Shown here: in pieces, positions 51,452 to 59,714 of the stretch
Numbering within the stretch: the stretch's first letter is position 1
Layout of the letters: each line of letters starts with the position of its first letter
From: Enemella evansiae
Lineage (GTDB): Bacteria; Pseudomonadota; Alphaproteobacteria; Rhodobacterales; Rhodobacteraceae
Assembly: GCA_017255395.1 (NCBI GenBank)
Contig: JAFKDC010000001.1
Span: 1-64,000, forward strand
Direction of reading: 5' to 3'
DNA: 64,000 nt
Notes under the pieces: model-generated
What the model was told of the DNA's origin: nothing
Database searches by the model: none
What the model saw: only the letters and a program-made list of their open reading frames with translations
Made by a program: the position numbers and the translations under genes

Positions 51452-52711
51452 ATGGCAGGCACAGCGGACATGATCGTGGTCGGCGGTGGCCCCTCGGGCG
51501 CGGTTTCGGCATGGCTGGCGGCGCGCGACGGGCTGCGGGTCGTGCTGATCGACCCCGGCAAACCCACCGGGCGGATCGAAGGGCTAAGCCCGCGCCTGCA
51601 CCGCTGGCTGCAGGCCACCGGCCTTGGCGACGGCGGCGCCACCATCGGTCCCTTTCCCCGCCGCGTCGACTGGGACGGCCAGCCGCAGGCGGTCAACGCA
51701 GAGCACGCGGTCGACCGGGACCGCTTCGACGCCCACCTCCGCGCTGCCGCGCAGAAGGCCGGAGTCACGATCGTCCAGGCCCTTGGCCAGCCCGCGCCCG
51801 GTCGGGTCACGCTGTCGGAGGGGCGCGTGTTTTCGGCGCGCTGGATCATCGATGCGCGGGGGCGGCAGGCGCGGCAGGGCGGTGACAGGTTGCCCTTTGC
51901 CACGCTGTCGATCTGCGGCTGGGTCCGGCCGGACCGGCCCCCGGTGCCCGGCTTCGACATCACCGCCCTGCCCGAGGGCTGGCTGTGGCGCGCGGCCCTG
52001 CCGGGCGGGCGCGTCTGGGCGCAGCTGACGGTGGACGCGCACAGCCGGGACCCGATGGAAACGCGGCTGGTGCAGGCGCTGGACCGGGCGGGCGTCGGGG
52101 CCGTCACGCCAGAGCCGGGCCTCTCGGCCCGGGCCTCGGCGCCACTGCTGCCCGCAGCCATCGGCGACCTAGAATGCCTGCCCGTCGGGGATGCGCTTGC
52201 GGCCATGGACCCCCTGTCGGGGCATGGTCTCTTCTGGGCCGTATCGAGCGCGCTTTCCGCCGCCGCCGCGCGGCGCACCCTGACCGCGCGTCCCGGGTCA
52301 GAGGCGCTGTGCCGCCGGTATCTGGAGGATCGGGCGCGGGCAACCTACCTGCGCAACGCCCGCATCGGGCGGGATTTCCTGCGGCAGGAGGGGCGTTTCG
52401 CGGAGCACCCGTTCTGGTCGGCCCGGCGCGGCTTTCCCGACGACCGGCCCGCCCACATCCCGGTCAGCACGCCACAGATCCGGCCCGGCACTGTCATCCG
52501 CAACGGGCTGATCGAAGAAATGGCGCTGCTGCACACCCCCGAAGAGCCGGAGGGCGTGGGCTGGTTCGGGCAGATCCCGGCGGCAGCGCTCTGGCGGGCC
52601 ATGGGCGACGGGGCAACAGCCGGGGCGCTTGAGGCGCGCTGGGGTCCGGCGGTGCGGCCCCTGCACGCCCGGCTTCTCCGCCACATGCCCCGGCCCGCGC
52701 CCGCGGTCTGA
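51452..52711 (+). CDS. qhpG: QhpG FAD-dependent monooxygenase
   Basis: A 419-residue flavoprotein: Rossmann FAD motif GGGPSG (11-16), the ligand Glu/Asp stretch VVLIDPGK, and the second FAD motif PVGDALAAMDPLSGHG (about 240). QhpG hydroxylates the gamma-subunit tryptophan that becomes the CTQ quinone, acting on the crosslinked QhpC. It is divergent from qhpA, unlike a simple co-linear operon. The start at 51452 has a weak ribosome-binding site; ATG at 51470 is an alternative. Confidence 0.88.
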   Translation: MAGTADMIVVGGGPSGAVSAWLAARDGLRVVLIDPGKPTGRIEGLSPRLHRWLQATGLGDGGATIGPFPRRVDWDGQPQAVNAEHAVDRDRFDAHLRAAAQKAGVTIVQALGQPAPGRVTLSEGRVFSARWIIDARGRQARQGGDRLPFATLSICGWVRPDRPPVPGFDITALPEGWLWRAALPGGRVWAQLTVDAHSRDPMETRLVQALDRAGVGAVTPEPGLSARASAPLLPAAIGDLECLPVGDALAAMDPLSGHGLFWAVSSALSAAAARRTLTARPGSEALCRRYLEDRARATYLRNARIGRDFLRQEGRFAEHPFWSARRGFPDDRPAHIPVSTPQIRPGTVIRNGLIEEMALLHTPEEPEGVGWFGQIPAAALWRAMGDGATAGALEARWGPAVRPLHARLLRHMPRPAPAV

Positions 52712-52741
52712 GGCGCCGGGTCAGCGTTCAGACCGGTGTCG

Positions 52742-53746
52742 TCATGCGGAGTGGTTGCCGCGGGCGGCCATGCGCCGCGCCATCTCGACCATGCGGGCCG
52801 AAAAGCCCCATTCGTTGTCGTACCAGCCCAGCACCCGCAGCTGGCGGGTGCCGGTCGCCATGGTTTCCGGCAAGGCCAGCACCAGCGATTCGGGCCGGGC
52901 GCGAAAGTCGGTGGACACGCAGGGATCATCGCAGAGCCCGACCAGAGGCGACCCGGCAAAGGCCTCGCGCAGGAAGTCCGTCGCCGGTTCGTCGATGTCC
53001 TCGCAGGTGTGGATCACCGCGTCGATGGCCGAGACCGAGATGCAGGGCACCCGCACGGCGGCGATACTCAGGCGGCCCTGAAGCTCGGGCAGGACGCCGA
53101 TCACCTGCCCGGCGGCGCTGGTGGTGGTGGGGATCATCGACACGGCGGCGGCACGCGAGCGTTCGGGCGACGGCCCGGGCGCGTCCACCGTTGGCTGGCT
53201 GCCGGTGTAGCAGTGGATGGTGGTCACATGCGCACGCTCGATGCCAAGGCCGAGGTCCAGCGCCCGCAGCAGCGGCGCAATGGCATTGGTGGTGCAAGAG
53301 GCGTTGGACACGATGCGCGCGTCGCGCAGGTCCTGCTCGTTGGCGCCCAGCACCACGGTCACATCGGCGGCGGGCGAGGGGCCCGAGATCAGCACCGCCC
53401 CGGCGCCCGCCTGCAATCCGGCCTCCGCGATCTCGCGGCTTTGCGCGCGCCCGGTGCATTCCAGCACCACGTCGACGCCGGTCAGGTCCAGTGCGCGCAG
53501 GTCGCGCTCCTGCGTGAAGGGAATGCGGGTGCCCTGCGTTTCCAGCCAGCCCGGGCCGTGAGTGACGGGGGTCGGGAAGGGGCCGTAGACGCTGTCGTAG
53601 CGCAAGAGGTAGGCGCAGGTGTCCAGCGCGGCGATATCGTTGATGCCGACCACCTGAAGGCCAGTGCCGCCCCGGGCAATCTGGCGGAACAGGGTCCGGC
53701 CGATGCGGCCGAATCCGTTGAGGAAGACGCGGACGGGGCGGGTCAT
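52742..53746 (-). CDS. Glyceraldehyde-3-phosphate dehydrogenase paralog
   Basis: A 334-residue NAD-type GAPDH: FLNGFGRIGR at the N-terminus, adenine-binding GIND (NAD preference), catalytic SNASCTTNAIAP with the nucleophilic Cys (about 151), base His in TTIHCYTGSQ, and the C-terminal GWYDNEWGFS. Length is normal. It is a single gene with no other glycolytic gene beside it, so it may be a second GAPDH or an erythrose-4-phosphate dehydrogenase-like enzyme. GGAAAGG lies upstream of the ATG. It converges with qhpG (30-bp gap). Confidence 0.88.
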   Translation of the reverse strand: MTRPVRVFLNGFGRIGRTLFRQIARGGTGLQVVGINDIAALDTCAYLLRYDSVYGPFPTPVTHGPGWLETQGTRIPFTQERDLRALDLTGVDVVLECTGRAQSREIAEAGLQAGAGAVLISGPSPAADVTVVLGANEQDLRDARIVSNASCTTNAIAPLLRALDLGLGIERAHVTTIHCYTGSQPTVDAPGPSPERSRAAAVSMIPTTTSAAGQVIGVLPELQGRLSIAAVRVPCISVSAIDAVIHTCEDIDEPATDFLREAFAGSPLVGLCDDPCVSTDFRARPESLVLALPETMATGTRQLRVLGWYDNEWGFSARMVEMARRMAARGNHSA

Positions 53747-53863
53747 GGCGGGCCTTTCCGGTTTGGGCAATATGCGGGCGGGGTCGGCATCAGGGCACTC
53801 GGAACGGGGACCGCGACTCATGCGCCGTGGCCCCCGTGCAGTCATGACAGGCTTGTGTGGCGG

Positions 53864-54829
53864 TTAGAAGTCCACCTCGATGGCAACGCCCTTCTCGACC
53901 GCAAGGTCAACGACAGAGGCGGCGACGGCAAGGTCCTGAAGTCCCACGCCGGTGCCGTCGAAGAGCGTGATCTCTTCCGCCGATTGCCGCCCGGGATGGG
54001 TGCCGTTGATCACCGCGCCAAGCTGGGCGATGTCCCCGGGCTTCAGCGAGCCGTCGGCCACCGCGTGCTGCGCCTCGCCGATGCTGACGGACTGCGCGAC
54101 CTCGTCGGTAAAGACGGTGGCGCGGGTCAGCAGCGCGGCCTCGACCTCTTGCTTGCCCTTGGTGTCGGTGCCCATGCAGGCTATATGCGTGCCGGGGCTG
54201 ACGTGCTCCGCCAGCAGCGAGGGCGCAAAGGCCGAGGTGATGGTAATGATCACATCCGCCTGCGCCATGCCGGGCAGCTCGACCGCCTCAAAGGGCACGC
54301 CGGCCTCCTGCGCGACCTTTTCGAGGTTGGGCAGCATCTCGGGGTGCAGGTTCCAGGCCACGACCTTCTCGAAGGGGCGCTGCTCCAGCGCGGCGCGCAG
54401 CTGGAAGGTCGCCTGATGGCCCGCGCCGATCATGCCCAGAACCTTGGCGTCCTCGCGCGCCAGATGCCGGATCGAGACAGACGAGGCGGCGGCGGTCCTG
54501 AGCGCGGTAAGAAGGTTGCCGCCGACCATGGCGCGGGCCTTTCCGGTATCCGGGTCGAACAGGAAAACCGTGGACTGGTGATTGATTTCCTTGCGCTTTT
54601 CCAGGTTGTGGGGCCAGTAGCCGCCCGCCTTCAGGCCCAGCGTCAGGCCCGCGCGGTCAAAGCCGCCCTTGAAGCCGTAAAGCGCATCCTCGTGCCCGAT
54701 CGCCTCGCGCACCACGGGGAAGTTGTAGGCGTCGCCAGAGGCCATGGCGGCAAAGACGCTCTCGACGGCGGCAAAGGCCGCCTCGCGGGTCATCAGGGCG
54801 GCGATCTCGCGTTCGGGCACGATCAGCAT
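53864..54829 (-). CDS. bhcD: Iminosuccinate reductase BhcD
   Basis: A 321-residue ornithine-cyclodeaminase/mu-crystallin family protein: conserved Lys and Arg in KAGGYWPHN and GNLLTALRTAAAS, then the Rossmann motif VLGMIGAGHQA. Family membership alone would suggest ornithine cyclodeaminase or alanine dehydrogenase, but the position after bhcABC identifies it as BhcD, which reduces iminosuccinate to aspartate and closes the beta-hydroxyaspartate cycle. It is separated from bhcC by about 500 bp with two strong hairpins and a possible small ORF. Confidence 0.88.
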   Translation of the reverse strand: MLIVPEREIAALMTREAAFAAVESVFAAMASGDAYNFPVVREAIGHEDALYGFKGGFDRAGLTLGLKAGGYWPHNLEKRKEINHQSTVFLFDPDTGKARAMVGGNLLTALRTAAASSVSIRHLAREDAKVLGMIGAGHQATFQLRAALEQRPFEKVVAWNLHPEMLPNLEKVAQEAGVPFEAVELPGMAQADVIITITSAFAPSLLAEHVSPGTHIACMGTDTKGKQEVEAALLTRATVFTDEVAQSVSIGEAQHAVADGSLKPGDIAQLGAVINGTHPGRQSAEEITLFDGTGVGLQDLAVAASVVDLAVEKGVAIEVDF

Positions 54830-55188
54830 GGGGGGTATCCTTTGCGTTGGGGGTCGGGGCCGCCGCTTGGCGCGGCCCCGGTGTCGTTTGCTGCGACGGC
54901 GCGCGGCCGTCGGTGGCGCGGTTGCAAGGCAGGCCGCCCAGCACCGGGCCGCCCGCCCATGCGCCGCCGTTCAGGCAGGCCCCGGAGGGCGGCGATGAGG
55001 CGTGTTCGCGGCCCGCCGATCACCGGCGCAGGGACCGGGGCGGCCAGCGCCGGACGGCGAACCGAAGCGACAGGCAGCCCGGCGCGGTTGCCGGGCCTGA
55101 CCTCTGTCTTGTCCGGGGTCACGGGATCCAGCGCCCTATGGCTCCCCGGACCGGCGGCAGAACCGGCGCCCTGCGTGATATCGGTCAT
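54823..55188 (-). CDS. Possible small Pro/Arg-rich protein between bhcC and bhcD
   Basis: An open frame of 121 codons, starting MTDITQGAGSAAGPGSH, with AAAAGGG just upstream of its ATG. Its stop overlaps the bhcD start by 7 bp, the same type of coupling as real genes here. However, composition is low-complexity (Pro, Arg, Ala, Gly), as expected of random frames in G+C-rich DNA, and it contains the 54856-54879 hairpin. I recognise no family. It may be only leader sequence of bhcD. Confidence 0.3.
   Translation of the reverse strand: MTDITQGAGSAAGPGSHRALDPVTPDKTEVRPGNRAGLPVASVRRPALAAPVPAPVIGGPRTRLIAALRGLPERRRMGGRPGAGRPALQPRHRRPRAVAANDTGAAPSGGPDPQRKGYPPC
54856..54879 (-). other. Hairpin upstream of bhcD
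   Basis: Perfect 8-bp stem GGGGCCGC/GCGGCCCC with an 8-nt loop, 26 nt upstream of the bhcD start. It may be a processing or attenuation element that sets BhcD levels apart from BhcABC. No T-tract follows on the minus strand. Confidence 0.4.
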
Positions 55189-55288
55189 TGCCCTTTTCCC
55201 TTTCAGACAGGGGCCCGTTCCGGTTTTCCGACGGTCCTTTCGCGCAGCTGTCCGCCACCGCCCTGAGGGCACGGGGAACAGGCGGCTT

Positions 55289-55309
55289 CCCGGCCCATCG
55301 CGGGCCGGG
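55289..55309 (-). terminator. Hairpin downstream of bhcC
   Basis: Perfect 8-bp stem CCCGGCCC/GGGCCGGG with a 5-nt loop, 19 nt beyond the bhcC stop. It could end or stabilise the bhcABC message. With the hairpin at 54856 it frames the 500-bp spacer before bhcD. Confidence 0.45.
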
Positions 55310-55328
55310 TGCCGCCCGTCACGAAAGG

Positions 55329-56492
55329 TCAGTAGGCCTTGCCGCGGGCCGAGACCGGCCAGACGGTTTCGACCTTGCCGTTCCGCACGCCGACGTACCA
55401 GTCATGCACGTTGGCGGTCGGATCGCAGTGGCCGGGAACGAGGCGCAGCTTGTCGCCGACCTTCAGCGCGCCCTTGGGGTCGCTGATCACGCCATGCTCG
55501 TCCGAGCACTTGATGTATTCCACGTCGTCGCGCCCGAAGATGAAGGGCAACCCGCTGTCCACCGACTGGGCCTTGAGGCCCGCGTCGCAGATCGCCTTGT
55601 CGGCCTTGGCGTGGGACATGACGGAGGTGAGGATGAAGAAGGCGTTCTCCCACTCGCCCGCGTCGATGCGCTTGCCGTCCTCGTCGAGGATGCGGCCGTA
55701 ATCCGCGTCCATGAAGGCGTAGCTGCCGCACTGAAGCTCGTTGTAAAGGCCCGAGTTCGACTCGAAGTAGTAAGAGCCGGTGCCGCCGCCGGACACGAGG
55801 CCGGTCTCGATCCCCTGCGCCTTCAGCGCCTCGACCGCGTCGCCGACCTGCGCCACGGCGGCGTCGATCTTGGCCTTGCGGTCGGCGTAGCTGTCCATGT
55901 GCTGCATGGCGCCCTGATAGGCCTGAATGCCCTTATAGGTCAGGTTGGGCGCGGCCTCGACGGCCTTGACGATCTCGACCACCGCCTCGGTGGTGGTGAC
56001 GCCGCAGCGGCCCGCGCCGCAGTCGATCTCGACGAAGATGCCCAGTTCGGTGCCGTGCTTCTGCGCCGCCTCGGACAGTTCCGCAATGTTCGCCACGTCG
56101 TCGACGCAGACGGTGATCTGCGCGCCGTGCTTGGGCAGCTGCGCCAGACGGTCGATCTTGGCCGGGTCGCGGACCTGGTTCGAGACCAGAACGTCCTTGA
56201 TGCCGCCGCGCACGAAGACCTCGGCCTCCGAGACCTTCTGGCAGCAGACGCCCGCCGCGCCGCCCAGTTCCATCTGCAGCTTCAGCACGTCCACGGATTT
56301 GTGCATCTTGCCATGGGCGCGGTGGCGCATGCCGTGCGCCTTGGCGTAATCGCCCATCTTCTTCACGTTGCGCTCCAGCGCGTCGAGGTCGAGGACCAGC
56401 GCGGGGGTCTGGATGTCGGCGGCGTCCATGCCGGGTTTGGCGGGGATGTCGAAACCGACTTCGTAAGCGTCGAGGTTGGTCATGTCTTTCAT
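55329..56492 (-). CDS. bhcC: Beta-hydroxyaspartate aldolase BhcC
   Basis: A 387-residue PLP enzyme of the D-threonine aldolase/alanine racemase fold, with the Schiff-base Lys in RAHGKMHK (K62 by comparison with the RPHxKTHK motif) and a C-terminal metal site (GHCDPTAN). BhcC condenses glycine and glyoxylate to (2R,3S)-beta-hydroxyaspartate, the first carbon-joining step of the cycle. Length is that of the Paracoccus enzyme. AAGGAA lies 6 nt upstream of the ATG. It follows bhcB by 60 bp. Confidence 0.93.
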   Translation of the reverse strand: MKDMTNLDAYEVGFDIPAKPGMDAADIQTPALVLDLDALERNVKKMGDYAKAHGMRHRAHGKMHKSVDVLKLQMELGGAAGVCCQKVSEAEVFVRGGIKDVLVSNQVRDPAKIDRLAQLPKHGAQITVCVDDVANIAELSEAAQKHGTELGIFVEIDCGAGRCGVTTTEAVVEIVKAVEAAPNLTYKGIQAYQGAMQHMDSYADRKAKIDAAVAQVGDAVEALKAQGIETGLVSGGGTGSYYFESNSGLYNELQCGSYAFMDADYGRILDEDGKRIDAGEWENAFFILTSVMSHAKADKAICDAGLKAQSVDSGLPFIFGRDDVEYIKCSDEHGVISDPKGALKVGDKLRLVPGHCDPTANVHDWYVGVRNGKVETVWPVSARGKAY

Positions 56493-56552
56493 CTCGTGTT
56501 CCTTTTCGGTGTCAGCCGGGCAGAGGCCCGGACTGCGGCGTTTCGGTGTGGC

Positions 56553-57503
56553 TCAGACCATCCAGGGCAGACGGTCGAGGTCGACGTTGCCGCCGGTCAG
56601 AACGATGCCCACGCGCTTGCCGCGGAAGGCCTCGGGGTTTTTCAGGACGCAGGCCATGGGTACCGCCGAAGAGGGCTCCATCACCACGCGCAGGTGCTTC
56701 CAGACCAGCTTCATCGCGTCGACGATCTCTGTCTCCGAGGCGGTGTAGATCTCGGTCACGTGGTTCGACACGAAGTGCCAAGTCAGGTCCTTCAGCGGCA
56801 CCAGCAGCCCGTCCGCGATGGTCTTGGGCGCGTCGTCGGCGATGATGTGACCGGCCTTGAAGCTGCGGTAGGCATCGTCCGCCTGTTCCGGCTCCGCCGC
56901 GATCACCTGACATTCCGGCGCCAGCGTCGCCAGCGTCAGGCAGGTGCCCGAGATCATGCCCCCGCCGCCGATGGGGGCCACGACCATGTCGAGACCGTCG
57001 GTCTGCTCCATGAACTCCTTCGAACAGGTGCCCTGCCCCGCGATCACGCGCGGGTCGTTGTAGGGGTGGACGAAGTCGCCCCCCGTCGCGGCCTGCACCT
57101 CGGCGAAGTTGGCCTCACGCGAGCTGGTCGAGGGCTCGCATTCGGTGATCTGCCCGCCGTAACGGCGCACGGTGTCCTTCTTGGCCTGCGGCGCGGTGCG
57201 CGGCATGACGACGTTGCAGGGGATGCCCCGCCGCATCGCCGCAAAGCTGAGGCAAGAGGCATGGTTGCCGCTGGAGTGGGTCGCCACCCCCTTGGCCGCC
57301 TGTGCATCGTCCAGGCCGAAGACCGCGTTGCAGGCGCCGCGGACCTTGAAGGCCCCCGGTTCCTGAAAGTTCTCGCACTTGAAGAACAGATCCGCACCGG
57401 CCCGCTCGTTCAGATAGGCCGAGGTGCGCACCTCTGTCCGGCGGATATGCGGCTTGATGCGCTCATGCGCGGCCAGCATGTCCTCGTAGGTGGGGATGAT
57501 CAT
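56553..57503 (-). CDS. bhcB: Beta-hydroxyaspartate dehydratase BhcB
   Basis: A 316-residue PLP enzyme of the serine/threonine dehydratase family, with Schiff-base Lys53 in PGAFKVRGA, the SSGNHA loop, and the phosphate cradle GGGGMISG. BhcB dehydrates beta-hydroxyaspartate to iminosuccinate. I prefer the ATG at 57503 (MIIPTYEDM, AAGGA 7 nt upstream); an ATG at 57518 overlaps the bhcA stop. The identification rests on the bhc context, since the family alone would read threonine dehydratase. Confidence 0.93.
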   Translation of the reverse strand: MIIPTYEDMLAAHERIKPHIRRTEVRTSAYLNERAGADLFFKCENFQEPGAFKVRGACNAVFGLDDAQAAKGVATHSSGNHASCLSFAAMRRGIPCNVVMPRTAPQAKKDTVRRYGGQITECEPSTSSREANFAEVQAATGGDFVHPYNDPRVIAGQGTCSKEFMEQTDGLDMVVAPIGGGGMISGTCLTLATLAPECQVIAAEPEQADDAYRSFKAGHIIADDAPKTIADGLLVPLKDLTWHFVSNHVTEIYTASETEIVDAMKLVWKHLRVVMEPSSAVPMACVLKNPEAFRGKRVGIVLTGGNVDLDRLPWMV

Positions 57504-57514
57504 GGCAGTGTCCT

Positions 57515-58702
57515 TCATGCCGCGGCCTGCAGCGCGGTGCGGTTGGCGCGGTAGTAGTCCTGAGCCGCCGCGACGCCCGACCCAAGCGTGATGTTCAGGC
57601 CCAGATCGGCCATGACCATCTCTGCCGTGGCGATGCCGGACAGGGCCATGACGTCGGTCAGCGAGCCAAGGTGCCCGATGCGGAAGACCTTGCCCGCGAC
57701 CTCGCCCAGCCCGGTGCCGAAGGCGACGCCATAGGCGCTTGCGGCGTGCTCGACGATCTGCGTCGCGTTGAAGCCCTCGGGCGTGCGGATCGCGCTGACG
57801 GTGTCCGAGTAGACGTCCGGAGACACGGCACAAAGCTCCAGCCCCCATGCCTTGACGGCGGCGCGCACGCCCTCGGCGATGCGGTGGTGGCGGGCAAAGA
57901 CGTTCTCCAGCCCCTCGGACAGCAGCATCCCGCAAGCGTCGTTCAGCCCGTTCAGCAGGCCGACGGTGGGGGTGTAGGGATAGGCGTTGTTGGCATAGCC
58001 CTTGGCCATGTCCGCCACGTCGAAGAAGGTGCGCGGCAGGGTCGCCGTCTTCGTAGCCGCCATCGCCTTGGCGCTGAAGCCGGTGATCGCCAGACCCGGC
58101 GGCAGCATGAAGCCCTTCTGCGAGCCGGTGACGGCAACGTCCACGCCCCATTCGTCGAAGCGGAAGTCCATAGAGGCGATGGAGCTGACGCCATCCACGA
58201 ACAGCAGCGCCGGGTGACCGGCGGCGTCCAGCGCGCGGCGGACGGCGGCGATGTCGGACTTCACGCCGGTCGCGGTCTCGTTATGGGTGGCCAGAACCGC
58301 CTTGATCCGATGGCCGGTGTCGGCGGTCAGGATCTCTTCGTAGCGGTCGGCGGGCAGGCCGTGGCCCCACGGCGTTTCCACGATCTCGACATTCAGGCCA
58401 TGGCGCTGGCACATGTCGATCCAGCGATGGCTGAACATGCCGTTGCGCGCGGCCAGAACGGTGTCGCCCGCCGACAGGCAGTTCGACAGCGCGGTTTCCC
58501 AGCCGCCGGTGCCGGTCGAGGGGAAGATGAAGACCTCGGCGCTTTCGCTTTTCAGAACCTTGCGCACGCCCTCGCGCGCCGGGTGCAGGATCTGGCCGAA
58601 CAGCGGCGAGCGGTGGTCGATGGTCGGCATGTCGCAGGCCTTGCGCAGCCGCTCGGGGATATTGGTCGGGCCGGGAATGAAAACCGGGTTTTGAAAGCTC
58701 AT
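57515..58702 (-). CDS. bhcA: Aspartate-glyoxylate aminotransferase BhcA
   Basis: A 395-residue class V aminotransferase (serine-glyoxylate type) with N-terminal PVFIPGPTNIPE, substrate loop STGTGGWETAL and Schiff-base Lys196 in GSQKGFMLPPG. BhcA transaminates glyoxylate to glycine with aspartate as donor, feeding BhcC. The start at 58702 has GGGAG 7-8 nt upstream. It is the first gene of bhcABC, divergent from bhcR across a 170-bp AT-rich regulatory region. Confidence 0.92.
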   Translation of the reverse strand: MSFQNPVFIPGPTNIPERLRKACDMPTIDHRSPLFGQILHPAREGVRKVLKSESAEVFIFPSTGTGGWETALSNCLSAGDTVLAARNGMFSHRWIDMCQRHGLNVEIVETPWGHGLPADRYEEILTADTGHRIKAVLATHNETATGVKSDIAAVRRALDAAGHPALLFVDGVSSIASMDFRFDEWGVDVAVTGSQKGFMLPPGLAITGFSAKAMAATKTATLPRTFFDVADMAKGYANNAYPYTPTVGLLNGLNDACGMLLSEGLENVFARHHRIAEGVRAAVKAWGLELCAVSPDVYSDTVSAIRTPEGFNATQIVEHAASAYGVAFGTGLGEVAGKVFRIGHLGSLTDVMALSGIATAEMVMADLGLNITLGSGVAAAQDYYRANRTALQAAA

Positions 58703-58766
58703 GGCGTGTCTCCCTTCGTCATGCCGGGCACCATAGGCGCGGCCTCCCACGAGGGATATTTTTTTG

Positions 58767-58854
58767 AATGCGTTTTTCATTTTGAAGGATCGGTTGAAAA
58801 GTTACGCATTTACAGGTGCTTGAGTTTTTCATATCGTGAATTTGTATTTCACGA
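58767..58854. promoter_or_regulatory. AT-rich bhc regulatory region with two inverted repeats
   Basis: The 170-bp gap between bhcA and bhcR is the most AT-rich stretch in the window. One repeat has arms AATGCGTTTTTCA (58767-58779) and TGAAAAGTTACGCATT (58795-58810), matching except for a 3-nt insertion. The other has perfect 7-bp arms TCGTGAA/TTCACGA with a 7-nt spacer (58834-58854), 17 bp upstream of the bhcR ATG. Both are candidate BhcR operators; the second would allow autoregulation. Confidence 0.6.
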
Positions 58855-58871
58855 AAAGCGGAAGGCATTTC

Positions 58872-59714
58872 ATGGATTCGCAAGACAATGGCCCGCGCGG
58901 CACCCGCAAGGCGCGGGGCCGTCCCCGCGACTGGGACGACAAGACCGCCCAGAACACAATCAAGTCGCTGGACCGCGCCATGGAGGTCTTCGAGTTCCTC
59001 AGCGAGCGGCAGGGCATGGCGCTCAGCACGATCTCGGACGAGATGGACCAGTCGCCCTCGACCATCTACCGCGTGCTGGTCACGCTGGAAGGGCGCGGGT
59101 TGGTGGAATTCGACGCCGAGGAACAGCTTTGGCACATCGGCGCGCGGGCCTTCACCATCGGCGCGCGCTTCCTGCGGCGCACCAGCCTCGTCGATCGCGC
59201 GCGTCCGGTGATGCGCAGGCTGATGGAGGCGACGGGCGAGACCGCCAACCTTGGCGTCGAGAAGGAGGGGCAGGTGCTGTTCCTCAGCCAGGTCGAGACC
59301 CATGCCAACATCCGCGCCTTCTTTCCGCCCGGCACGCTGTCGGCGATGCACGCCTCGGGGATCGGCAAGGCGCTTCTGGCGCAGATGGACGAGGGCAGGC
59401 TGATGCGGCGGCTGGAAGGCGGGCTGGAGGCCTTCACGCCCCGCACGGTGACCGACCGCGCGGCGCTGCTCGAGGATCTCGCCCGCATCCGGGCGCGCGG
59501 CTACTCGGTGGACGACGAAGAGCGCAATCTCGGGATGCGCTGCATTGCGGCCCCGGTCTTCGACGCCGCCGGAGAGGCGCTGGCGGGCATTTCGGTCTCC
59601 GGCCCGACAAGCCGGGTCACGCAGGAGGAACTGAACAGGTTGAGCCGCCCCGTGATCGAGGCGGCCCGGACCCTGACAGAGGCCATCGGAGGGCAGGTTA
59701 CTCCGCAGCCTTGA
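58872..59714 (+). CDS. bhcR: IclR-family regulator BhcR
   Basis: A 280-residue IclR-type regulator: winged helix at about 35-95 (SLDRAMEVFEFLSERQGMAL with recognition helix SPSTIYRVLVTLE) and effector domain (about 110-270; TLSAMHASGIGKALLA). BhcR controls the bhc genes in Paracoccus and responds to glyoxylate. GGAAGG lies 6 nt upstream of the ATG at 58872. Its 3' end overlaps the ureidoglycine aminohydrolase gene tail-to-tail by 17 bp. Confidence 0.9.
   Translation: MDSQDNGPRGTRKARGRPRDWDDKTAQNTIKSLDRAMEVFEFLSERQGMALSTISDEMDQSPSTIYRVLVTLEGRGLVEFDAEEQLWHIGARAFTIGARFLRRTSLVDRARPVMRRLMEATGETANLGVEKEGQVLFLSQVETHANIRAFFPPGTLSAMHASGIGKALLAQMDEGRLMRRLEGGLEAFTPRTVTDRAALLEDLARIRARGYSVDDEERNLGMRCIAAPVFDAAGEALAGISVSGPTSRVTQEELNRLSRPVIEAARTLTEAIGGQVTPQP

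Noticed and set aside
53864-54829. Ornithine cyclodeaminase or alanine dehydrogenase
   Set aside because: Family-level match only. Placement after bhcABC with bhcR makes iminosuccinate reductase BhcD the better call.
56553-57503. Biosynthetic or catabolic threonine dehydratase
   Set aside because: No C-terminal ACT-type regulatory domain and located between bhcA and bhcC, so BhcB.
58751-58772. Another copy of the dispersed element (GAGGGATATTT) in the bhc promoter
   Set aside because: Only about 9 bases match; neither the hairpin nor the GACAGAAGAA block is present.
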